Of a stretch of 18,728 nucleotides of DNA, positions 7,632-16,213 are shown piece by piece. A program made the position numbers and the translations under genes. Below the pieces are notes generated by a model that had not been told where the DNA came from, made no database searches, and saw nothing but the letters and a program-made list of their open reading frames with translations. The first letter of the stretch is position 1; every line of letters begins with the position of its first letter. Origin of the DNA: Alphaproteobacteria bacterium UBA3773 (GTDB taxonomy: Bacteria; Pseudomonadota; Alphaproteobacteria; RF32; CAG-239); assembly GCA_002372275.1 (NCBI GenBank), contig DFFP01000001.1, forward strand, positions 1 to 18,728, read 5' to 3'.

Positions 7632-8462
7632 TTATCTTATTTTTTCGATATATTTGAATTTAATTATATTGAAAAATGAGAGGGTTGTGGTGCAACCGTT
7701 TTGTGATTTTTCAAATAATTTGAGCCCAAAAAGCGTAAGTTGAAAATGTTTATGTGTGCGTGCAACCAAATCGGGCGCCGTTTTAATGAGTAAATCACGC
7801 ACTTTTTTTGAAGCTGTTTCCATCTTAGCCTTTTGTTTTTTGGAGGTGTTTTCGCCGTAATCTCGATAACAAAGTAAAACATCTTGAATGTTGGCAAATT
7901 TTATATGGGAAAGTAATCTGACCCACAATGCCCAATCTTCGGCCGGCGAAAATTCTTCTTCATAAGTGATGTGATTTTCGGTTAAAACCGATTTTCGAAT
8001 CATAGCAGAAGGGTGTAAAACAGCGCATCTTGATGTTAAATCTTTTTTGATTTGAGCATCCGATAAATATCTTTTTTTGATTTTTCCGTCCGGGATGCGC
8101 TTATACCACGAGCCGACAACGCCGATTTCAGGATGTTTATCCAAAAAATCAGCCTCTTTTTCAAAACGTGCGGGAAGTGATACATCATCATGATCAATAA
8201 TAGCTAAATACTCGCCTTTTGCAAGGGTAAGAAGCTTATTGCGTGAAGCGGAAATGCCGAGATTATGTTCATTTTTAAAGTATTTGATACGCTTGTCTTG
8301 ATAAGAAAGAACAAGTTGTTCGATTTGAGTGTTATCGGGACTGTCATTTAAGATGATGAGTTCAAAATCAGGCATGGTTTGCGCTAAGATCGAATCAATA
8401 TTTTCTTTTAAATAAGTTTCGTTTGTGTTGTAAATAGGCATAAGGGCGGAAATTTTGGGCAT
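7632..8462 (-). CDS. family 2 glycosyltransferase (GT-A fold)
   Basis: Predicted cytoplasmic glycosyltransferase that moves a sugar from a nucleotide donor to an envelope glycan acceptor. The 276-residue protein opens with a typical GT2 strand-turn (ISALMPIYNTNETYLKENIDSIL, about 4-26). The LNDS segment follows, then the metal-binding IDHDD (near 90-93), and EDWALWVRL resembles the catalytic-base region of the family. No membrane helix is evident. AAAGGA stands seven to eight bases before the ATG. Donor and acceptor cannot be told from the sequence. It points the same way as the dcw genes but is separated from mraY by 188 nt, and it is divergent from the AmpG-like gene. Confidence 0.88.
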   Translation of the reverse strand: MPKISALMPIYNTNETYLKENIDSILAQTMPDFELIILNDSPDNTQIEQLVLSYQDKRIKYFKNEHNLGISASRNKLLTLAKGEYLAIIDHDDVSLPARFEKEADFLDKHPEIGVVGSWYKRIPDGKIKKRYLSDAQIKKDLTSRCAVLHPSAMIRKSVLTENHITYEEEFSPAEDWALWVRLLSHIKFANIQDVLLCYRDYGENTSKKQKAKMETASKKVRDLLIKTAPDLVARTHKHFQLTLFGLKLFEKSQNGCTTTLSFFNIIKFKYIEKIR

Positions 8463-8498
8463 GTGTTTTCCTTTGTTGATGATTTATTTAAAAATCTT

Positions 8499-8525
8499 GT
8501 TATACGTTTTTTGTGTATTGATCAA
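8499..8525 (-). promoter_or_regulatory. candidate promoter for the glycosyltransferase gene
   Basis: On the minus strand TTGATC (8525-8520) is followed after 15 nt by TATAAC (8504-8499), 36 nt before the start codon. The -35 box lies in the palindrome TTGATCAA. The spacer is short, so this is tentative. The 89-nt divergent gap must also serve the plus-strand permease, for which no convincing -35/-10 pair was found. Confidence 0.3.
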
Positions 8526-8551
8526 ACTTTAACTCGAATTTTTTCAAAAAA

Positions 8552-9829
8552 ATGTTAATAAATAAACTTATGAAAAAACTATTTGACATTTATCAAACCT
8601 ATGGCAACAAAAAAATGATCTTGATGATTATTTTCGGATTTGCCAGCGGTTTTCCGTTTTTGCTTGTTTTTAACACGCTTTCTCTTTGGCTTAAAGATGT
8701 TCATTTCGGATATGCGGCCATCGGCGCGTTTTCGCTTGTGAAAATTCCGTATGCGTTCAAATGGTTTTGGTCGCCCGTGGTGGATGGGGTGAAAATTCCT
8801 TTACTCGGTCGTCTCGGCAGACGCCGAAGCTGGGGCATTCTAACCGAGATATGTTTATTTGTTTCGCTTTTTTTGATGTCACGCTGGACGCCGGAGGCAG
8901 GTATCATTTATTTGATTGTAACAGCCGTGGCAGTGAGCTTTTTTTCGGCAACACTTGATATTGTTTTAGATGCATATCGTGTGGAGCTTTTTTCGCAAAA
9001 TCAAGATGAGCAGGCGGCCGGTTCAGCTATTTTTGTTTTGGGATATCGATTAGGACTTTTATTTTCAGGGGCAGGGGCGTTGATGCTGGCTTCTCTCATG
9101 AGCTGGAACAGTGTTTATTTTGTGATGTCGCTCGGGACATTTGTCGGGTTGCTTACGATGCTTTTAACGCGCGAGCCGATTGCCTTGACGGAAAATAAAG
9201 CTCAAAAACAAACGTTTCACACCTTTATAAAAGAAAATGTGGTGAAACCTTTTAAAGATATTATCAGCCGCCCGAACTGGAAAATGATTTTGCTTCTGAT
9301 TTTGGTTTATCGATTAAGCGATTCTTATGTCGGGCCGATGGCGTACCCGTTTTATGATGCCATGGGATTTAGCAAAATGGAAATTGCTTATGTCATTAAA
9401 ATTTACGGGATGGGGGCAACCATTATAGGCGGGATATACGGTGGTTTGTTCTTAAAAAAATATGGTACATATAAGGGGCTTTATTGGTGTGCATGGTTGC
9501 AAGGCCTGACAACGGCTTTTTATGCCGTTTTGGCCGGCCTCGGACATCATCTTCCGATGCTGATTTTAACCATTTCAATCGAAAACTTTGTCTCAGGTAT
9601 GGCAACGGCGGCTTTGGTGGCTTATATGTCGTCGCTTTGCAATGTTTTATATACGGCAACCGAATATGCCTTTTTATCGTCGCTTTTATCACTGGCACGC
9701 GATTTGGTGGCCTCAACGTCGGGAATGCTTCTTGAGCTCACAAATTGGCCCGTTTTTTTCATTCTTTCGGGGGCTCTTTGTGTGCCGGCCGTGTGGCTTG
9801 TTAAAAAAACGGTTAAAAAGCAATTGTAA
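8552..9829 (+). CDS. AmpG-like muropeptide permease (major facilitator superfamily)
   Basis: Predicted inner-membrane permease importing anhydromuropeptides released during wall turnover, by analogy with AmpG. About twelve hydrophobic segments are spread over 425 residues. The N-terminal part is typical of the AmpG branch: GFASGFPFLLVFNTLSLWL, then IGAFSLVKIPYAFKWFWSP and a basic loop GRRRSWG after the second or third helix. The start is uncertain. ATG at 8552 and ATG at 8570 are in frame, and neither has a clear ribosome-binding site. Substrate assignment rests on family resemblance only; another MFS substrate is possible. Its position beside a cell-wall cluster agrees with recycling, but it is divergent from that cluster. 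Confidence 0.8.
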   Translation: MLINKLMKKLFDIYQTYGNKKMILMIIFGFASGFPFLLVFNTLSLWLKDVHFGYAAIGAFSLVKIPYAFKWFWSPVVDGVKIPLLGRLGRRRSWGILTEICLFVSLFLMSRWTPEAGIIYLIVTAVAVSFFSATLDIVLDAYRVELFSQNQDEQAAGSAIFVLGYRLGLLFSGAGALMLASLMSWNSVYFVMSLGTFVGLLTMLLTREPIALTENKAQKQTFHTFIKENVVKPFKDIISRPNWKMILLLILVYRLSDSYVGPMAYPFYDAMGFSKMEIAYVIKIYGMGATIIGGIYGGLFLKKYGTYKGLYWCAWLQGLTTAFYAVLAGLGHHLPMLILTISIENFVSGMATAALVAYMSSLCNVLYTATEYAFLSSLLSLARDLVASTSGMLLELTNWPVFFILSGALCVPAVWLVKKTVKKQL

Positions 9830-9873
9830 TTTGAATTTATTTTTGGTAAACTCTCTTTATTGAGGTAAAATAC

Positions 9874-11094
9874 ATGACCGAAAATGATGAAAAAAAAGCA
9901 CATTTGGAAAATATAAGAGATCAGGTGCGCGCACGCCAAATGCGTAAAAATACAAGCGGAGCAGAGGCTGTCAATCAAGCATTTACATGGTCTAATATCT
10001 CAAAAGAAAATGAACAAAAATCTGTTAAACCCTTAAAAGCTCGTGAAAATCGTCAATATCTTCCGCGCGGTAAAAATTTTAACGCAAGAACGTTACGTGC
10101 CTGCGATTATGAAAAAGAAAATTTTGAAAATGCTGATTTTATCGGGGCGGACTTAAGTGAAGGTAATTTAAAAAACGCCAATTTAAAAGGGGCGGATTTT
10201 TCAAATGCCGATTTGAGCGGGGCTGATTTGTCGGGGGCCGATTTGGAAGGCGCAAAGTTTTCCGGGGCAAATTTGATGCATACCAATTTTTCGGGTGCCA
10301 ATTTAAAAGATGTGTTTTTTGATTGTGCTGATTTGGGTGATGCTTTTTTGCTTGATATGGGAATGGATGATATTTCTATTGCGGATTTGCAGGAATTTGT
10401 GGAATTTTTGGCCGAATACTACCCGCACAAACTCGATTTGACAAGGCTCAACCTGACACTTCTTGATTTATCGAGAATCAACTTAAAAGATTTGGATTTG
10501 AGAGGAGTCGATTTTACAGGTTGCGATTTTACGGGAGTCAATATTTATGAGCTTGATTTGAGTGAGTGTATTATTTCACCGGCGCAAATCGAGCAAGCCA
10601 TCGGGCATAAACCGACCCCTGAAGAATTAAAACAAATTTTGGCTCCCAAAAAGAAGAAAAAAAAGAAAAGAGGAATCGATTTAACGGAATTCTTTTTCCC
10701 GAGAGGTCCGGTCGGTGTGTGGGATACGACAAAATATCCTTCTATTCGAATTTCAGATTTGATGCACGCCGGTAAAAAGCTTTATCGGGCGTTTTTAGGC
10801 AGGCAGGATACCGATGAAGAAATTATGGAAAAATTTCATAATCGGCACAAAAAAACGTCGGAAGAAATTTGGAAAGAATACGAGACAAGCAAACGCGAAG
10901 AACTGGAAGAAAAGCTTTATCAAAAACATAAAGAAGAATATAACAAGGCTTTTGAACAAGCTAAAATCAAAATCCACAAAGAATACGTCAGCAGTCAGAA
11001 AAAAGGACCGACGCCATCTGTTAAAAATGCGGTTAGAGATGCTTTTTTAACGGAACATACTTATATGAATGGTCGCGGGTCAAGAGGTCGCTAG
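9874..11094 (+). CDS. pentapeptide-repeat protein with charged C-terminal region
   Basis: A 406-residue protein, probably cytoplasmic, with no signal peptide. The first ~65 residues are polar. A block of A(D/N)LXX repeats follows (about 70-160, e.g. GADLSGADLSGADLEG) and should fold as a right-handed quadrilateral beta-helix. A non-repeat insert (about 160-186) precedes a second repeat block (187-235). A seven-lysine run (259-265) leads into a highly charged, probably helical C-terminal half with Glu/Lys-rich stretches (about 310-390). Some pentapeptide proteins (Qnr, MfpA) mimic DNA and act on gyrase, but most have no known role and I do not assign one. GAGGTAAAATAC gives a good ribosome-binding site. 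It directly precedes rarA. Confidence 0.85.
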   Translation: MTENDEKKAHLENIRDQVRARQMRKNTSGAEAVNQAFTWSNISKENEQKSVKPLKARENRQYLPRGKNFNARTLRACDYEKENFENADFIGADLSEGNLKNANLKGADFSNADLSGADLSGADLEGAKFSGANLMHTNFSGANLKDVFFDCADLGDAFLLDMGMDDISIADLQEFVEFLAEYYPHKLDLTRLNLTLLDLSRINLKDLDLRGVDFTGCDFTGVNIYELDLSECIISPAQIEQAIGHKPTPEELKQILAPKKKKKKKRGIDLTEFFFPRGPVGVWDTTKYPSIRISDLMHAGKKLYRAFLGRQDTDEEIMEKFHNRHKKTSEEIWKEYETSKREELEEKLYQKHKEEYNKAFEQAKIKIHKEYVSSQKKGPTPSVKNAVRDAFLTEHTYMNGRGSRGR

Positions 11095-11095
11095 T

Positions 11096-12403
11096 ATGGA
11101 AGAAACACTTTTTTCCGTGAATGTTAAAAGGCCTTTGGCAGACAGGCTGCGTCCGAAAACTTTAGATGAAGTTGTTGGGCAAAAAAATGTTGTGGGCGAA
11201 AATGCACCTTTGAGACGAATGCTCGAGACAGGAAAAATTTCGTCTTTTATTTTGTGGGGACCGCCCGGATGCGGTAAAACCACCATTGCACGTTTGATGG
11301 CCGAGCATACAAACCTTTATTTTGAGCAAATTTCAGCTGTTTTTTCAGGGGTGGCAGATCTCAAGCGCGTGTTTCAATATGCGATTGACAGACGCGCCAC
11401 ACAAGGCAAAGGCACCCTTTTGTTTGTGGATGAAATTCACCGCTTTAATAAATCGCAACAAGACGGGTTTTTGCCTTATGTGGAAGACGGAACGATTATT
11501 TTGGTCGGAGCAACAACCGAAAATCCTTCCTTTGAGCTCAATGCGGCTTTGCTTTCGCGTTGTCAGGTTTTTGTGCTTGACAGGTTAAATGCTGATGATT
11601 TTGAAGTATTACTTGAACGTGCCGAAAAAGAAGAGGGGAAAAAACTCCCTCTTGATGATGAGGCACGCGACTTTTTAAAGCAAATTGCAGACGGAGACGG
11701 CAGGTATATTTTAAATTTAGCCGAAAGTATTTGGGCCTATGGAAAACAGGGCGAAATATATGATAAAGAAACAATCATGAATATCGTACGTTCGCGTGCT
11801 CCTGTTTATGATAAAGGGCGCGACGGGCATTATAATTTGATTTCGGCCGTGCATAAATCGCTTCGAGGATCAGATGTGGATGCGGCGCTTTATTGGGTCG
11901 CAAGAATGCTGACCTCAGGCGAAGATCCACGCTATATTTTGCGCCGGCTCGTTCGTTTTGCTATTGAAGATGTGTCACTGGCAGACCCGAATGCTGTTGT
12001 GGAGGCCATTGCACTTTCTGAAACTTATGAGCGTTTAGGATCGCCTGAAGGAGATTTGGCTGTAATGCAACTGACCGCCTATTTGGCAACCGCGCCGAAA
12101 TCGGCAGCTGTTTATAAAGCAATGGATAAAGCTTATGCGCTTGCACGTCAAACAGGTTCATTGATGCCCCCGAAGCACATCTTAAATGCGCCGACAAAGC
12201 TGATGAAAAATCTCGGTTATCACGAGGGATATATTTATGATCAAGATCTCAAAGACGGCTTTTCAGGGCAAAATTATTTTCCGGACGGTATGAAACGTGT
12301 GAAACTTTATGACCCCGTTGAACGCGGATTTGAGCGCGAAATTAAAAAACGTATTGAGTATTTTGATTCTTTGCGCCAAGAAAAACAAAAGGATAAAAAG
12401 TAA
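11096..12403 (+). CDS. rarA: replication-associated recombination protein A (RarA/MgsA), AAA+ ATPase
   Basis: AAA+ ATPase related to clamp loaders that acts at stalled replication forks and on single-strand gaps. The 435-residue product shows Walker A GPPGCGKT (55-62), Walker B LLFVDEIH (108-115), sensor 1 GATTENP (138-144) and the arginine finger in LLSRC (R155). The C-terminal tetramerisation domain typical of the family ends near VERGFEREIKKRIEYF. I chose ATG 11096: AAGAGG lies eight bases upstream, and the ATG follows the pentapeptide-gene stop by one base. An earlier in-frame ATG at 11069 would overlap that gene and add nine residues unlike the family. TAATG coupling joins it to the next gene. 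Confidence 0.96.
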   Translation: MEETLFSVNVKRPLADRLRPKTLDEVVGQKNVVGENAPLRRMLETGKISSFILWGPPGCGKTTIARLMAEHTNLYFEQISAVFSGVADLKRVFQYAIDRRATQGKGTLLFVDEIHRFNKSQQDGFLPYVEDGTIILVGATTENPSFELNAALLSRCQVFVLDRLNADDFEVLLERAEKEEGKKLPLDDEARDFLKQIADGDGRYILNLAESIWAYGKQGEIYDKETIMNIVRSRAPVYDKGRDGHYNLISAVHKSLRGSDVDAALYWVARMLTSGEDPRYILRRLVRFAIEDVSLADPNAVVEAIALSETYERLGSPEGDLAVMQLTAYLATAPKSAAVYKAMDKAYALARQTGSLMPPKHILNAPTKLMKNLGYHEGYIYDQDLKDGFSGQNYFPDGMKRVKLYDPVERGFEREIKKRIEYFDSLRQEKQKDKK

Positions 12404-12747
12404 TGGAAGAAAAGCAGATTAAAAAAGTTATTATTATCGGGAACAAAGAAAAAGTATCCCCGCAGTTACTTGAAAATATTAAAGAGCATTACGGATGTGA
12501 AATTGAAGTGATGTCAAGAGAAGAATATGCCAATTCGGATCTTTTGGGTATAGGCAAAAACCCGGAAATTGCAATTGAGCATCTTTTTGAAAAGAGAGAT
12601 CCCGTTATGCCTGAAATAGAAACTTTGGATTTTCAATGGAAGGACAAAAAATTGAGTGCTCCCCATTGTCCGCAAAAAATAGGTCGTGTTCATCAAAAAA
12701 TGTTGTTTCCCAAAAAACAATTTAAGATTTTTAAAAGAGGAAGATAA
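12403..12747 (+). CDS. hypothetical 114-residue protein between rarA and rluC
   Basis: I do not recognise this protein. It starts at an ATG overlapping the rarA stop (TAATG), and its own stop overlaps the next start in the same way, so it is very probably translated as part of the operon. The first half (KKVIIIGNKEKVSPQLLENI) suggests an alternating beta-alpha fold. The second half is basic (PKKQFKIFKRGR at the end) and contains a lone APHCPQK. There is no signal peptide, membrane helix or paired cysteine motif. Codon use matches its neighbours. A small basic protein between a DNA-repair ATPase and an rRNA-modifying enzyme might contact nucleic acid, but that is only inference. Confidence 0.75.
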   Translation: MEEKQIKKVIIIGNKEKVSPQLLENIKEHYGCEIEVMSREEYANSDLLGIGKNPEIAIEHLFEKRDPVMPEIETLDFQWKDKKLSAPHCPQKIGRVHQKMLFPKKQFKIFKRGR

Positions 12748-13673
12748 TGGCAGGCGTTGAAATTGTAAAAGTTAAAAGCATTGATGACGGAATGCGGCTT
12801 AATCGCTGGTTTTTAAAATATTATCCGTCGCTTTCGATGTCGCGTTTTCAAAAATTGTTGCGCACCAAACAAATTAAGGTTGACGGTAAAAGAGCTGAAG
12901 CTGGTACAAAATTGATGAGCGGTTCTGAAATCAGAATTCCGCCGCTTGAAAACGAAAAAGCACCACTTAAAAAAGATTTTGTTTCTAAAAAAGATTCGGC
13001 TTGGATTCAGTCGATGGTGGTTTATAAAGATGATAATATTTTGGTCATCAATAAGCCCTCCGGCCTTGCGGTTCAAGGCGGAACGGGGCAAAATACCAGC
13101 GTGGATGATTTGCTGGACGCTTTGACTTTTGAAAAAGAAGAAAAGCCACGCCTGACGCATCGCATTGATAAAGATACGTCAGGGCTCCTCGTTTTGGGGC
13201 GAAACAGAAAATCAACGCTTGAACTGACCAAAGCATTTAAGGAACATACGCTTGCCAAAACTTATTTGGCGCTTTGTTTCGGGGTGCCGAAAAACAAAAC
13301 GGGCGAAATTAAGGCGCCGCTTTTGAAAGTCGGCGATAAAATGGAAGTTCGTGATGACGGGCAAAAAGCGCTGACAACGTATCGCGTTTTGGACACGGTG
13401 GGCTCAAAATTTTCGCTGATTGAGGCCTCGCCTTTGACTGGGCGGACGCATCAAATCAGAGCGCATTTGGCTTATATCGGGGTGCCGATTGTCGGAGACA
13501 GAAAATACGGCGATAAAAAATTTCTGATTCCCTCTGATTTAAGCAAAAAACTGCATTTGCATGCATGGAAAATAGATTTATCTGCTGTAATAAAACAAAA
13601 ATCTGTTGTCAAAGCAGAGCTTTCGGATTATTTAATAAAAGATATTGAATTTTTAGGTCTTCAACTAAAATAA
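12747..13673 (+). CDS. rluC: 23S rRNA pseudouridine synthase, RluC/RluD type
   Basis: Isomerises specific uridines of 23S rRNA to pseudouridine. The 308 residues comprise an N-terminal S4 RNA-binding domain (about 15-65) and a RluA-family catalytic domain. The latter has HRIDKDTSG (138-146), whose D141 is the catalytic aspartate, and GRTHQIRAHLAYIGVPIVGD later on. The S4 domain plus the HRIDKDTSG form points to RluC rather than RluA, but RluD cannot be excluded without a tree. The start overlaps the preceding stop (TAATG). Twelve bases separate the gene from the AsmA-family gene. Confidence 0.92.
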   Translation: MAGVEIVKVKSIDDGMRLNRWFLKYYPSLSMSRFQKLLRTKQIKVDGKRAEAGTKLMSGSEIRIPPLENEKAPLKKDFVSKKDSAWIQSMVVYKDDNILVINKPSGLAVQGGTGQNTSVDDLLDALTFEKEEKPRLTHRIDKDTSGLLVLGRNRKSTLELTKAFKEHTLAKTYLALCFGVPKNKTGEIKAPLLKVGDKMEVRDDGQKALTTYRVLDTVGSKFSLIEASPLTGRTHQIRAHLAYIGVPIVGDRKYGDKKFLIPSDLSKKLHLHAWKIDLSAVIKQKSVVKAELSDYLIKDIEFLGLQLK

Positions 13674-13685
13674 AGGGGTAAAAGA

Positions 13686-15854
13686 ATGAAGTTTATCAAA
13701 TGGTTTTTCGGGATTTTGTTTTTTGTTGTTTTTGCGGCTGTGATTACACTTGTGGTGTTTTTGGCAAACTTTGATTTAAATCAATATAAACCTCAAATCG
13801 AAAAAATTGTGTTTGAGCAAACCGGGCGAAAACTTGCCTTAAACGGTGATATCGGTGTTAAAATTTCGCTTATTCCGACAATCAGCGCCGATGATGTCAG
13901 CTTTGCAAACGCACCTTGGGCAAATGAGCCGGAGATGGTCAACATTAAAGAAGCTGATGTGTCACTTGCTGTTTTACCGCTTTTACATAAAAGTATTGAA
14001 ATTGAAAATGTGACTTTAATTGAGCCGGTTGTGAATTTAAGCTTAAATGAAAAAGGCGAAGGAAACTGGGTTTTTGAAAAATCGTCGGATCAAGATAAAG
14101 ATGAGACGAAAGGGCAGGATAAAACCGAAAAATCTGAAAAAATAAACGGAGCCGCAGCCCCGCTTGCACTCGGATTTTTTGCAAAAAAAATCGAAATTCA
14201 AAACGGGGTTGTTCGTTATGAAGATTTGAAACAAAAATCTGTGATGACGGCGGACTTAAAGTCGATTGTTTTGTCAGCTGAAGACAAAGATGAGGATATT
14301 TCATTAACGTTTGATGTATCTTATAACAGAGAGCCTTTTAAGGGGCAGGCAAGAGCAGATTGCTTGGATAATCTTTTACAAGGAAAGCCTTATAATGTTT
14401 GGCTCGAAGCTGAAGCGTATCGTGCCAAAATTAAGGCAAACGCTTTGCTGAGCGATATTTTACAAGATATATCTTATAAAGGGCATATTGACTTGCTTTC
14501 ACCCACCGGCAATTTCGATTTGCCTCAAACAGAACTCAGCTCTGATGTGGAAGGTACACTTCAAAATGTTAAAGCAAAAGTTCAAAAGTTAGATTTGGGC
14601 GGTAATGTTATAACAGGGGATTTTCTTATTAACATCGCATCATCAAAACCTGTGATTAAAGGAAATGTGAATAGCAAACGTTTTGATATCAGCCGTTTAA
14701 CGCCTCAAAAAAAGACAGCTTTGATGGACTTGATGATTGGAAAAGCGCATGCAGCCTCATATATTCCGAGCGGAAATCTTGATTTAAGTGCCCTTAATAT
14801 GTTTGATGCATTTTTAAATATTGATATTGCCGATTTGATTATCAATGAAGATATATCGTTGCAAAACGTTAAAGGGACCGTCAATATTCAAAAGGGTGTT
14901 TTAAGCATTAGTCCGTTATCGCTTAATGCCGGCGGAGGAGATGTAAACGGCTTTGTAACACTTAACACAAGCACTAATAATCTTCAATTAAAACTTGAGG
15001 GTAAAAATGTAGTTCTTCAAAATTTGATGAAAAACCTGCAAGCCAAAGGCGATAATTTCGGTTTTGAAAATGGCGGTATGACGAATTTATATATCAATTT
15101 AACAACTCAGGGGAAGAGTTATCAAAGCCTTTATGAAAACTTAAAAGGTCAGGTTTTGCTCAATGTGGGTGAATCAAAAATTTATTCCGGCTCATTAAAA
15201 TATTTGAAAGGTAATTTTTTAGGTGATTTATTGTCTGCACTTAAAATTCAGGCTAAAGACCCGAATATGAAAATGAAATGCGCCGTTTTAAGGGCTGATT
15301 TCGGCGACGGAAAAGTGAAGTTCCCCAAAGGTATAGCCTTTGATTCGAAAAAAATGACGATTGTCGGCGATGGAGATATCAGCCTGAAAAATGATAAAAT
15401 TAATATCGCCATCAAACCTTTTAACGGTAATTTGACAGATACAAATATCGCACAAGCCGTTTCATCCTTGATTAAGGTCAGCGGAACGGTTGATAAACCG
15501 GGCATTGCTATCGATACGGCCAATGTGGTGAAAAATGCCATCGGTGTGGCTTTAACGGGGCCAGCTTTCATCGGTTCTCAATTATTGCTTGATGCGGATC
15601 CGGCGCCTTGCTATACTGCCCTTAAAGGAACAGTTTACAGCAATGCATATCAAGCACCCAAAGGTGTGAAAGCCGGCGCACAAAAGGCGTATCAAGGCAC
15701 GTCTAACGTTGTTGAGGGCGGTATTAATGCCGTGACAGGCACAGCAGATGCTGTTGTAGGTACAGGCGTTGATATTTTAAGCGGAACGGCAAAAGGCGTG
15801 ATGAATATGCTTGGCGGTTCGAAAAAATCGAAAAAAGCCAAAGATGCTCAATGA
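13686..15854 (+). CDS. AsmA-family envelope protein
   Basis: The AsmA family consists of inner-membrane-anchored periplasmic proteins with beta-groove architecture linked to phospholipid transport and outer-membrane assembly. This 722-residue protein has one N-terminal membrane helix (about 4-27). The conserved start follows: FDLNQYKPQIEKIVFEQTGR, then LNGDIGVKISLIPTISADDV. The body is an amphipathic beta-rich repeat. A charged, Lys/Asp-rich spacer lies near 137-150. A Gly/Ala/Val/Thr-rich tail (about 660-710) looks amphipathic and ends in lysines (SKKSKKAKDAQ). GGGGTAAAAGA precedes the ATG. Four bases overlap with the acylphosphatase gene. The family call is firm, but which AsmA paralogue this is cannot be told. 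Confidence 0.9.
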   Translation: MKFIKWFFGILFFVVFAAVITLVVFLANFDLNQYKPQIEKIVFEQTGRKLALNGDIGVKISLIPTISADDVSFANAPWANEPEMVNIKEADVSLAVLPLLHKSIEIENVTLIEPVVNLSLNEKGEGNWVFEKSSDQDKDETKGQDKTEKSEKINGAAAPLALGFFAKKIEIQNGVVRYEDLKQKSVMTADLKSIVLSAEDKDEDISLTFDVSYNREPFKGQARADCLDNLLQGKPYNVWLEAEAYRAKIKANALLSDILQDISYKGHIDLLSPTGNFDLPQTELSSDVEGTLQNVKAKVQKLDLGGNVITGDFLINIASSKPVIKGNVNSKRFDISRLTPQKKTALMDLMIGKAHAASYIPSGNLDLSALNMFDAFLNIDIADLIINEDISLQNVKGTVNIQKGVLSISPLSLNAGGGDVNGFVTLNTSTNNLQLKLEGKNVVLQNLMKNLQAKGDNFGFENGGMTNLYINLTTQGKSYQSLYENLKGQVLLNVGESKIYSGSLKYLKGNFLGDLLSALKIQAKDPNMKMKCAVLRADFGDGKVKFPKGIAFDSKKMTIVGDGDISLKNDKINIAIKPFNGNLTDTNIAQAVSSLIKVSGTVDKPGIAIDTANVVKNAIGVALTGPAFIGSQLLLDADPAPCYTALKGTVYSNAYQAPKGVKAGAQKAYQGTSNVVEGGINAVTGTADAVVGTGVDILSGTAKGVMNMLGGSKKSKKAKDAQ

Positions 15855-16138
15855 AAGAAGTTTATTTTAAAATAAAAGGTCGCGTACAAGGCGTCGGTTT
15901 TCGGCGCTTTGTTGTGCGAAATGCTCGTGAAATAGGCTTTCTGTCGGGCTGGGTGCGAAACGCTGAAGACGGCAGCGTTGAAGTGTTGGTCAGAGGAAAT
16001 GAAGAAGATGTTGACAGGCTCATTCTTGCCTGCCATAAAGGGCCGCTGTGGTCACGTGTTGATGAGGTTTTGTTTTTAGCGCGCGTGACAAATGGTTTTT
16101 TGCCACTGATTACAGATGGTGTTTTTGAGAGTATTTAA
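15851..16138 (+). CDS. acyP: acylphosphatase
   Basis: Small cytosolic enzyme that hydrolyses acyl phosphates such as acetyl or carbamoyl phosphate. The 95 residues match the family's usual size. GRVQGVGFR (10-18) carries the phosphate-binding loop and catalytic arginine R18, and GWVRNAEDGSVEV supplies the catalytic asparagine N37. The start overlaps the AsmA-family stop (ATGA), so translation is probably coupled. It is the last gene of the plus-strand run and is followed within 20 nt by a terminator. The C-terminal third diverges from the usual family ending, but the active site is intact. Confidence 0.93.
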   Translation: MKEVYFKIKGRVQGVGFRRFVVRNAREIGFLSGWVRNAEDGSVEVLVRGNEEDVDRLILACHKGPLWSRVDEVLFLARVTNGFLPLITDGVFESI

Positions 16139-16154
16139 AAGAAAAAAATACTAA

Positions 16155-16199
16155 AATAATCGTCGTCATGATTGTATTTATGACGGTGATTATTTTTTT
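16155..16199. terminator. bidirectional intrinsic terminator between acyP and bamE
   Basis: AATAATCGTCGTCAT (16155-16169) pairs with ATGACGGTGATTATT (16180-16194), with two weak positions, around a 10-nt loop. Seven T end the plus-strand side (16193-16199), and an A-rich stretch on the other side gives a T-tract on the minus strand. It sits between convergent genes and should terminate both transcripts. Confidence 0.85.
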
Positions 16200-16213
16200 A
16201 AGGTTATGCTATT

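Noticed and set aside
8552..9829. Drug-efflux MFS pump
   Set aside because: The N-terminal GFASGFPFLL and LVKIPYAFKWFWSP patterns fit the AmpG branch better than known drug-efflux groups.
11069..11095. Longer rarA start
   Set aside because: It would overlap the pentapeptide gene and add nine atypical residues; ATG 11096 has a well-spaced AAGAGG.
14043..14304. Antisense open frames inside the AsmA-family gene
   Set aside because: They overlap a well-supported gene, have Phe/Leu-rich shadow composition and lack ribosome-binding sites.
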